A DNA stretch of 5,260 nucleotides, from the NCBI GenBank assembly GCA_023229725.1, contig JALNYR010000164.1, positions 1 to 5,260 on the forward strand, read 5' to 3'. The notes beneath the pieces were generated by a model. That model had not been told where the DNA came from. It searched no databases and saw only the letters and a program-made list of their open reading frames with translations. The DNA comes from Dehalococcoidia bacterium. Its GTDB lineage: Bacteria > Chloroflexota > Dehalococcoidia > GIF9 > AB-539-J10. How positions within the stretch are numbered: the stretch's first letter is position 1; each line of letters begins with the position of its first letter. Positions 1 to 4,504 of the stretch are shown one piece after another. A program made the position numbers and the translations under genes.

Positions 1-178
1 CGATGAGGTTTGGAACGGTGATGTTCTCGATGTAGCGGAGGAAGCGCTCGCTCTCGTCGATGTCGAAGGGCCTCCACCCCATCGTCTCAACCAGCACGGG
101 GTCGCATGACATCGGGAGGTAGAGGAGGATATGCTCGTCTTCGAGGGGGACCAGGCGTATGGGAGGCTCGTCATCCAT
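1..178 (-). CDS. Probable GNAT-family N-acetyltransferase, N-terminal part (cut by window edge)
   Basis: The reverse strand is open from an ATG at 178-176 to the window edge and gives 59 codons without a stop. The translation begins MDDEPPIRLVPLEDEHILLY and continues with DPVLVETMGWRPFD, an ESERFL helix and ENITVPNLI. The order of an IRLxPL strand, an acidic helix, a DPxxxxxMGWRPF segment and a helix before the next strand is what I know from the N-terminus of GNAT acetyltransferases, which move an acetyl group from acetyl-CoA to an amine. The acetyl-CoA binding motif (Q/RxxGxG/A) would lie beyond the edge and cannot be checked. The gene is divergent from the corrinoid operon. No clear Shine-Dalgarno precedes the start; a TGnTAAAGT extended -10-like box lies just upstream, which would give an almost leaderless mRNA. 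The family call is a resemblance from memory and the substrate is unknown. Confidence 0.5.
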   Translation of the reverse strand, partial: MDDEPPIRLVPLEDEHILLYLPMSCDPVLVETMGWRPFDIDESERFLRYIENITVPNLI

Positions 179-188
179 TGACAGACGT

Positions 189-199
189 ACTTTAGCATA
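189..199 (-). promoter_or_regulatory. Weak candidate promoter of the divergent minus-strand gene
   Basis: Read on the minus strand, TATGCTAAAGT contains TGC followed by TAAAGT (4 of 6 matches to TATAAT, with the TGn extension). No good -35 box sits at the usual distance. Transcription would begin about 180-183, only a few bases before the ATG at 178, which agrees with the missing ribosome binding site. This is a suggestion only. Confidence 0.25.
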
Positions 200-216
200 C
201 CGGCAGGGGGGCGTGT

Positions 217-230
217 CACGCGTCCGCGTG
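217..230. promoter_or_regulatory. 14-bp inverted repeat between divergent genes, possible operator
   Basis: CACGCG-TC-CGCGTG is a perfect 6-2-6 inverted repeat placed between the two divergent genes, 12 bases upstream of the TTGACA box at 243-248. A GCGTGTC heptamer also occurs twice around it (211-217 and 226-232). The position suits a regulator of the corrinoid operon or of both genes. Short GC-rich repeats arise often by chance in DNA of this composition, and no regulator gene is visible. Confidence 0.3.
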
Positions 231-242
231 TCGACGGCATCG

Positions 243-272
243 TTGACAGTTCGAGACGGTGCGGGGTACGAT
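243..272 (+). promoter_or_regulatory. Sigma70-type promoter of the corrinoid methyl-transfer operon
   Basis: A perfect TTGACA -35 hexamer (243-248) is followed after 18 bases by TACGAT (267-272; 4 of 6 matches to TATAAT). Transcription would start near 279, leaving a leader of about 28 bases that contains the AGAGGAGGA ribosome binding site (288-296). The promoter overlaps the alternative in-frame starts GTG 259 and ATG 271, which argues for the ATG at 307 as the true start. Confidence 0.6.
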
Positions 273-280
273 GGCCGGAC

Positions 281-290
281 TCTCGCGAGA
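281..290. promoter_or_regulatory. 10-bp palindrome in the operon leader, possible operator
   Basis: TCTCGCGAGA is a perfect palindrome placed directly after the expected transcription start and running into the ribosome binding site. That is a common place for a repressor to bind, but the element is short and may be chance. Confidence 0.2.
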
Positions 291-306
291 GGAGGACACC
301 CGCCGC

Positions 307-963
307 ATGTCACAATCCGAGCATTTGAAAGCGCTGAAAGATGCAATCACCGGCATGGACCTTGAAGGCATCCAGGGGGTGGCCCGGGCGGCGATGGATG
401 CCGGCGTCGACCCGCAGACGGCCATAACGGACGGCATGGTGCCGGGCATGGTTGAAGTCGGGCGCAAGTTCGAGGAGGGCGAGTACTACCTCTCGGAGCT
501 CGTCGTGGCGGGAGAAGTGATGAAGGACGGCATGAAGGTCATCGAGCCGTACATCGCCGCCGGCGCCTCGAACGAGACGAAGGCAAAGGCCGTCATCGCC
601 ACGGTGGAGGGCGACTACCACGACATCGGCAAGAACATCGTCGTCACGCTGCTGGGCGTGCAGGGGTTCGACGTGAAGGACCTGGGGATGGACGTGCCTG
701 CCGCGCAGATTGTGGAGGAGGTCCGCAAAGCGAGACCGGAGGTCCTCGGGCTGTCGGCGCTGCTGAGCACGACCATGGCGCGCATGGGGGAGGTCATCGA
801 GGCGCTCAAGGCGGCCGGTCTGCGGGATGGAGTGAAGGTCATCATCGGCGGCACGCCGGTGACACAGGCATTTGCGGATAGGATAGGCGCCGACCACTGC
901 GCGGTCAACGCCATCGAAGGCGTGCACAAGTGCGCGGAGTGGGTCAGCGAGGGAGCGAGGTGA
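307..963 (+). CDS. Corrinoid (cobalamin-binding) methyl-carrier protein, MtbC/MtgC-like
   Basis: This 218-residue cytosolic protein belongs to the B12-binding methyl-carrier family (MtaC/MtbC/MtmC/MtgC type). It holds cobalamin and shuttles a methyl group between a substrate:corrinoid and a corrinoid:acceptor methyltransferase. Residues 1-90 form the helical cap domain (SELVVAGEVMKDGM at 63-76). Residues 92-218 are the Rossmann-like B12 domain, with the base-off signature D103-Y-H105-D-I-G108 in which His105 should ligate cobalt, then S150-x-L152 and the GG pair at 181-182 near the nucleotide tail. Length is normal for the family. The ATG at 307 is chosen because AGAGGAGGA lies 10 bases before it, while upstream in-frame starts overlap the promoter. 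It is the first gene of an operon with the URO-D-family gene, 1 nt downstream. The family is clear; which methylated compound is used is not. Confidence 0.93.
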   Translation: MSQSEHLKALKDAITGMDLEGIQGVARAAMDAGVDPQTAITDGMVPGMVEVGRKFEEGEYYLSELVVAGEVMKDGMKVIEPYIAAGASNETKAKAVIATVEGDYHDIGKNIVVTLLGVQGFDVKDLGMDVPAAQIVEEVRKARPEVLGLSALLSTTMARMGEVIEALKAAGLRDGVKVIIGGTPVTQAFADRIGADHCAVNAIEGVHKCAEWVSEGAR

Positions 964-964
964 C

Positions 965-2104
965 ATGGCGGAGATGACGAGGAGGGAACGCATACTCACG
1001 GCGAGCCGGCGGGGGACGGCCGACCGTCTTCCGTTCTTCCACAACTGGCGTCACAGCCAGCAGGGAGCGGTCGAGCGTGATTGCCGCAACCGGGGCATGG
1101 GACTCAGTTGGGCCCGACCCGGCCACACCGTCACGTGGCACGGCGTTGACGTCACCGAGATATACGAGACATACACCTCCGCGGCAGTGACGCTGCGGCG
1201 CACGTTCCGCACGCCGGTGGGGACTATCTCACTGGTGGAGAAGCGCGAGCCGGGCGTCGGCGAGTGGCACGGGCTGCGGAGCTGGCGGGACGTGACGCCG
1301 TGGCAGACCGAGCGGGCCATCAAGGGACCGGACGACTACAAGGTCCTGAAGTACATGTACGACAACCTTGAAATCAAGCCGGACTACTTCCCACTGCGGC
1401 AGGCGAAGGACTGGCTTGGCGATGACGGCGTCGTGCTGCAGCAGGTGGTCCACGTTGGATTGCAGCTGCTGATGATTGACTGGGTCGGCAGCGAAGGCGG
1501 CCGCTTCTTCATACACCACGCGCGGTATCCCGACCTGGTGGAAGAGGTCTATCAGGCCATCTCAAAGGCGTACGAGCCGCTCTGGGAGATAGGCGCCGAT
1601 TCGCCGGCGGATGTGTTCTGGCTGTGTGACAACGTCGACGCGGTGCTGGTGAACCCCCGGCTGTTCCGGAAGTACTTCATGCCGGAGTGGGAGAGGTGCT
1701 GCGCCGCAATGCACAGGAAGGGGAAGTTGGTGGCAGCGCACTGCGACGGACGGCTGGCGCCCATCAAGGACCTGATACCGCAAACCTCCCTTGACATTGT
1801 CGAGGCGCTGCATGTGCCGCCGATGGGCGACCTCACGCTCGGCCAGGCGCTCGCGCTGTGGCCGGAGAAGGTCATCTGGACGGGCTTCCCGGGGTCCGTG
1901 TACGCGCTGGGGCCTCAGGATACGAAGGCACAGGCGCTGAGCATGCTCCGGGACGCGGGCACGGGGGAGCGGCTCTGCTTCGTGATGTCGACGGAGAACC
2001 AGGTCTCGAACGAGAACCTGCTGGCGCTGACGTCCGTGCTCGAGCATGCCACGCTGCCGTTGACGCCGGAGAAGATCGACGCGATAGAGCGGTCGCTGAC
2101 GTAG
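965..2104 (+). CDS. Uroporphyrinogen-decarboxylase-family (URO-D fold) methyltransferase
   Basis: This 379-residue protein opens with MTRRERILTASRRGTADRLP, the typical start of the URO-D superfamily, which includes HemE and the cobamide-dependent methyltransferases MtaA, MtbA and MtvA. The gene directly follows a corrinoid protein, so methyl transfer to or from cobalamin is far more likely than haem synthesis. Visible signatures are the helix FMPEWERCCAAMHRKGK (238-254), the HCDG motif (259-262), E280 in VEALHVPPMGD, and C338 in a CFVMSTENQ segment. His259, Cys338 and a residue of the HCDG loop or E280 could form the metal site; MtaA/MtbA use H-x-C plus a distal Cys, so this site differs. The start at 965 has GAGGGAG 9 bases upstream, and 1 nt separates it from the preceding stop, which suggests translational coupling. 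The protein may be the substrate-specific methyltransferase or the acceptor-side enzyme; the sequence does not decide. Confidence 0.85.
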   Translation: MAEMTRRERILTASRRGTADRLPFFHNWRHSQQGAVERDCRNRGMGLSWARPGHTVTWHGVDVTEIYETYTSAAVTLRRTFRTPVGTISLVEKREPGVGEWHGLRSWRDVTPWQTERAIKGPDDYKVLKYMYDNLEIKPDYFPLRQAKDWLGDDGVVLQQVVHVGLQLLMIDWVGSEGGRFFIHHARYPDLVEEVYQAISKAYEPLWEIGADSPADVFWLCDNVDAVLVNPRLFRKYFMPEWERCCAAMHRKGKLVAAHCDGRLAPIKDLIPQTSLDIVEALHVPPMGDLTLGQALALWPEKVIWTGFPGSVYALGPQDTKAQALSMLRDAGTGERLCFVMSTENQVSNENLLALTSVLEHATLPLTPEKIDAIERSLT

Positions 2105-2199
2105 TCCCCGTGCGGTGCGGCGGTGGAACCGTCGCGGGTCGCGCCGGCTCTCGGCACGCCGCGTCGCAGCCTGCCACCCGGCCCTGTCCGCCCCTCGTG

Positions 2200-2227
2200 T
2201 TTGCGTTGCATCCCGCTGTGGTATAGT
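2200..2227 (+). promoter_or_regulatory. Extended -10 promoter of the reductase gene
   Basis: TATAGT (2222-2227; 5 of 6 matches) is preceded by TGG, making an extended TGn -10 element. A weak -35 (TTTGCG/TTGCGT, starting 2200-2201) lies 15-16 bases upstream. Transcription from about 2234 gives a short leader with the near-perfect Shine-Dalgarno GGAGGTGA (2245-2252). The reductase can thus be transcribed separately from the corrinoid operon. The rest of the 157-nt gap 2105-2261 shows only weak hairpin potential and no clear terminator. Confidence 0.55.
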
Positions 2228-2261
2228 CCTGTGCGAGTTTTCGCGGAGGTGAGTGCCAATC

Positions 2262-3191
2262 ATGAGAATCGCAGTGGTCGGTGTCGGCGGCGTGGGCGGG
2301 TACCTCGGCGGTAGGCTGGCGAACGCGTTTCCTCCCGGCAGTGCGCACGAGATTCTGTTCGTGGAGAAGAACCGGACGCACCTGGATGCCATCCGGAAGG
2401 ACGGCTTGAAGCTCAGTGCGAAAGACGGCGACGCCGTCGCGAGGCCGTCGCTTGCCACTGATGATGTCAGCAAGCTGGGCAAGCTCGATGTCGTGCTGAT
2501 GTGCACGAAGGGCTACGACCTGCTTGCGGCATCGAAGATGATGGCTCCGGTTGTCGGCAAGCAGACCGTCGTCATTCCTCCGGGCAACGGCGTGGGGAAC
2601 GCGGATATCGTGAAGGAAGGGCTTGGCGGGCGTGGCGACGTGCTCTGTGCCTGCATCTACATCTCGACGCACATCATCGGCCCCGGCGCCGTGGAGCAGA
2701 TGGCCGGTCCCCGCAAGTTCTTCTTCGGTAACCCGGACGGCCGGATGGAGCCGTACCGGGCCATCGAGACGGCATTCAAGGGGGGCGGTCTCAACGTGGA
2801 GCTGACTGCCAACGTCCTCCGCGAGGTATGGTCGAAGTACCTCTTCGTGGAACCACTGTCGGTGCTCACCTCTCTCTACGCGGTGCCGCAGGGCGGGTTG
2901 CTGACCGACCCTGCCCGCAGGGCGCGCGTCAACGAGATGATGAACGAGTTGCTGGCCCTGGCGCGGAAGGTGAAGGTGGCGCTGCCGGACGACATCGTGG
3001 CGCAGTCCATGGCCAAGGCCGACAGCTTCCCGTATGAGACGAAGACTTCGATGCAACTCGACTTCGAGCAGGGCAAGCCGACGGAGGTTGAGACGTTGAT
3101 CGGCTACGCCGTGCGGAAGGGGCGTGAGCTGAAGGTGGCGATGCCGCAGCACGACGAGGTGTACGAGAAGCTACGGGCGAAAGCGAAGTAG
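2262..3191 (+). CDS. PanE/ApbA-family ketoacid reductase (2-dehydropantoate 2-reductase-like)
   Basis: This 309-residue NAD(P)H-dependent oxidoreductase has the usual length of PanE, which reduces ketopantoate to pantoate. The N-terminal Rossmann domain carries MRIAVVGVGGVGG with G7-x-G9-x-x-G12, then CTKGYD (K83) and PPGNG (N109). The C-terminal helical domain has EVWSKYLF with the likely catalytic K192, and TSMQLDFEQGKPTEVE with S263 and E275. Aligned by eye with E. coli PanE, K72, N98, K176, S244 and E256 are kept, but the pantoate-contacting N180 and N184 correspond to V196 and S200. The substrate may therefore be another 2-keto acid, and the name panE is withheld. ATG 2262 is preferred over in-frame GTG 2253 because GGAGGTGA ends directly against the GTG but 9 bases before the ATG. 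No pantothenate genes are nearby. An MBL gene remnant follows immediately in the same frame. Confidence 0.88.
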   Translation: MRIAVVGVGGVGGYLGGRLANAFPPGSAHEILFVEKNRTHLDAIRKDGLKLSAKDGDAVARPSLATDDVSKLGKLDVVLMCTKGYDLLAASKMMAPVVGKQTVVIPPGNGVGNADIVKEGLGGRGDVLCACIYISTHIIGPGAVEQMAGPRKFFFGNPDGRMEPYRAIETAFKGGGLNVELTANVLREVWSKYLFVEPLSVLTSLYAVPQGGLLTDPARRARVNEMMNELLALARKVKVALPDDIVAQSMAKADSFPYETKTSMQLDFEQGKPTEVETLIGYAVRKGRELKVAMPQHDEVYEKLRAKAK

Positions 3192-3260
3192 CGACGCGTG
3201 GCGGACTACATCCTGCCCGGCCACGACCTGAAGATGCTCGAGAAGCCCGTGCATCCGTAG
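3192..3260 (+). pseudogene. Orphan 3' end of an MBL-fold hydrolase gene (about 20 codons)
   Basis: Directly behind the reductase stop codon, and in the same frame, the sequence reads RRVADYILPGHDLKMLEKPVHP and then TAG (3258-3260). The intact hydrolase at 4505-5257 ends ERVADHVLPGHDMKVLDQVRYG. Over the first 14 residues from the shared Val (3198), 10 are identical and most others are conservative. At DNA level I count about 33 of 45 matching bases from 3198. The fragment keeps the PGHD motif whose His is the last metal ligand of the fold, but everything upstream is gone, so it cannot be a working enzyme. It is best read as the leftover of a diverged paralogue or of a neighbour removed by deletion. 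A short readthrough tail of the reductase is possible but unlikely. Confidence 0.7.
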
Positions 3261-3284
3261 GCAGGGAAATGCGGGCTTCGTCAT

Positions 3285-3312
3285 CGCGGGGCGCGCGAAA
3301 GCGCGCCCCGCG
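3285..3312 (+). terminator. Strong GC hairpin with GAAA loop, likely transcription end of the reductase unit
   Basis: A 12-bp perfect stem (CGCGGGGCGCGC with GCGCGCCCCGCG) is closed by a GAAA tetraloop, which is of the stable GNRA class. It lies 24 bases after the remnant's stop. The following TCTGGTTGT is only moderately T-rich, so intrinsic termination may be weak, and the stem could instead protect the 3' end or be a copy of a dispersed palindromic repeat. The remaining stretch to 3496 (about 180 nt) shows no gene. Confidence 0.5.
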
Positions 3313-3364
3313 TCTGGTTGTGCACAGCAGCGCGGCGGCAGGCCCCGACAGTGCAGCAACATGG

Positions 3365-3393
3365 TTGACAGCCCTTCTTCCGCGTGACAGATT
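3365..3393 (+). promoter_or_regulatory. Weak candidate promoter for the SAM methyltransferase gene
   Basis: A perfect TTGACA (3365-3370) lies behind the hairpin. At a 17-base distance the -10 would be CAGATT (3388-3393), only 3 of 6 matches. A second TTGACT at 3415-3420 has no -10 at a proper distance. A promoter is needed here if the hairpin terminates, but its exact position is not secure. Confidence 0.28.
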
Positions 3394-3496
3394 GGATGCA
3401 GAGCCGTTCGCGCGTTGACTGGTGGGCCGGCGGCGCACGAGGGGTGATAGCGGGCCAGAGCGAGGGTGGGTCGCTGCGGCGCGAAGGAGCACAAAG

Positions 3497-4411
3497 ATGC
3501 CGCGAGTGTTCTGGACAGGAAAGCTATCCCTGCCGGTCCGGTTGATGGTCGATGCGAGCAGCCTCGTTGCCTGGGCTACCGGCGCCATGCGCGACACCGA
3601 GGCAATGAAGGCCCGTGTGAAGCAAGGTTACGATGGCGTGTTCAGCGACCACGTCAGCCATTACGACGAGGTGGGTGCCGACCTCCAGGCGCGGTCCGCC
3701 CTCGAGCAGTTGAAGGACGTTGATGTCCGCGGGAAGCTGGTTCTCGACATTGGCGGCGGCACCGGCGTGGCATCCTTCCTCATGCTGCGGCGCGGAGCCG
3801 CGAGGGTCGTGTGCGGTGACATCTCCGAACGGATGCTCGCTTGCGCACGGGCACATGCGGAGCAGGAGGGATTCGGGCCCGATCGCATCGAGTTTCGGCA
3901 GCTTGATGCCGAGGCACTCCCGTATGACGACGACAGCTTTGACGTTGTCTCCACGAGCATGACGATGGGGTTGCTCCCCGACCAGAAGAAGGCGGTGGTG
4001 GAGATGGAGCGTGTTGCCCGCCCGGGAGGGCTTGTCAGCATCGGCACACACGCCCCGGAGCACTACTGGGAGCCCACCGACACGGGCCTGAGGGCAATGA
4101 GCAAACGGTACGTGTTCGGCTATCGCCTCGAGTTCTGGCCGCAAACCGAGTCGGAAGTCCGCGATTACATGCGACGAGCCGGCCTCGAGAACATACTGAG
4201 TCGGCGCGTGACGTGGCACACTGATTTTGGCAGTGGAGGCAAGGCGTACGATTTCTTCGCCGCCATCTCCGCATCGTGGTGGTACGGCAGGTTCCCGCCC
4301 GAAAAGGTGCAGCAGGAATCCGACCGCACCCGGGCGTTCTTCGAGCGAACAGGCGCGCGTATCGTCACGGACGACATCATCGTGGCCAGCGGCACAAAGT
4401 CGGCGGACTGA
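3497..4411 (+). CDS. SAM-dependent class I methyltransferase (Methyltransf_11-like)
   Basis: This 304-residue protein has a class I Rossmann methyltransferase core at about residues 80-185. Motif I is VLDIGGGTG (82-90), binding S-adenosylmethionine. The acidic residue after strand 2 is D108 in CGDIS. QLDAEALPYDDDSFDVV (135-151) covers the adenine-contacting Asp and motif II, and VARPGGLVSIGTH (173-185) is the post-motif region. The first 60 residues and the last 110, rich in Trp, Tyr and Phe, probably shape the acceptor site, so a small-molecule acceptor is more likely than a nucleic acid. The start is set at ATG 3497 because AAGGAG (3484-3489) lies 7 bases upstream. The open frame extends to 3422, but the added Arg-rich residues look like translated intergenic DNA. 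A terminator follows directly, so the gene is probably monocistronic. The acceptor is unknown; it is not an evident UbiE or corrinoid-pathway enzyme. Confidence 0.82.
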   Translation: MPRVFWTGKLSLPVRLMVDASSLVAWATGAMRDTEAMKARVKQGYDGVFSDHVSHYDEVGADLQARSALEQLKDVDVRGKLVLDIGGGTGVASFLMLRRGAARVVCGDISERMLACARAHAEQEGFGPDRIEFRQLDAEALPYDDDSFDVVSTSMTMGLLPDQKKAVVEMERVARPGGLVSIGTHAPEHYWEPTDTGLRAMSKRYVFGYRLEFWPQTESEVRDYMRRAGLENILSRRVTWHTDFGSGGKAYDFFAAISASWWYGRFPPEKVQQESDRTRAFFERTGARIVTDDIIVASGTKSAD

Positions 4412-4413
4412 CG

Positions 4414-4440
4414 GGAGCCGTGGTATGCGGCTTCGTTTTT
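4414..4440 (+). terminator. Intrinsic terminator after the SAM methyltransferase gene
   Basis: Two bases behind the stop codon, GGAGCCG (4414-4420) pairs with CGGCTTC (4428-4434) over seven positions including one G-T pair, with a seven-base loop. GTTTTT (4435-4440) follows, with five consecutive T. Hairpin plus T-run directly after a stop is the classic rho-independent layout. A second small inverted repeat TTCCCG/CGGGAA (4439-4456) follows. Confidence 0.6.
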
Positions 4441-4464
4441 CCCGTCCAGCCGGGAATATCACGG

Positions 4465-4473
4465 TGATAGAAT
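4465..4473 (+). promoter_or_regulatory. Extended -10 promoter of the MBL-fold hydrolase gene
   Basis: TGA followed by TAGAAT (4468-4473; 5 of 6 matches) makes an extended -10 element; no convincing -35 lies 16-18 bases upstream. It sits between the terminator of the previous gene and the strong ribosome binding site AAGGAGGAG (4490-4498). Transcription would start near 4480. Confidence 0.5.
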
Positions 4474-4504
4474 CGTACTCACCGCGGAGAAGGAGGAGCC
4501 GAAC

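Noticed and set aside
259..306. Earlier starts for the corrinoid protein (GTG 259, ATG 271)
   Set aside because: Both overlap the promoter and lie upstream of the expected transcript start. A strong ribosome binding site serves ATG 307.
965..2104. HemE (true uroporphyrinogen decarboxylase, haem synthesis)
   Set aside because: The gene is coupled to a corrinoid carrier and has HCDG and late-Cys features of the methyltransferase branch. No haem genes are nearby.
2253..2261. GTG 2253 as reductase start
   Set aside because: It abuts the Shine-Dalgarno with no spacer. ATG 2262 has a 9-base spacing and begins exactly with the MRIAVVG strand typical of the family.
1562..2506. 314-codon minus-strand frame spanning the gap before the reductase
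   Set aside because: It overlaps two real genes and the promoter region and shows no domain.
1872..3152. 426-codon open frame on the minus strand
   Set aside because: It is antisense to the URO-D and reductase genes and their gap, with low-complexity Arg/His/Leu-rich translation. It is a by-product of high GC at third codon positions.
3313..3364. TGTGCACA palindrome (3319-3326) as a regulator site
   Set aside because: It is only eight bases, isolated, and not placed against a convincing promoter.
2929..3597. Minus-strand frames covering the 3262-3496 intergenic region
   Set aside because: The translations are Arg/Ala/Ser-rich without motifs, and they read through a perfect hairpin and both neighbouring genes' ends.
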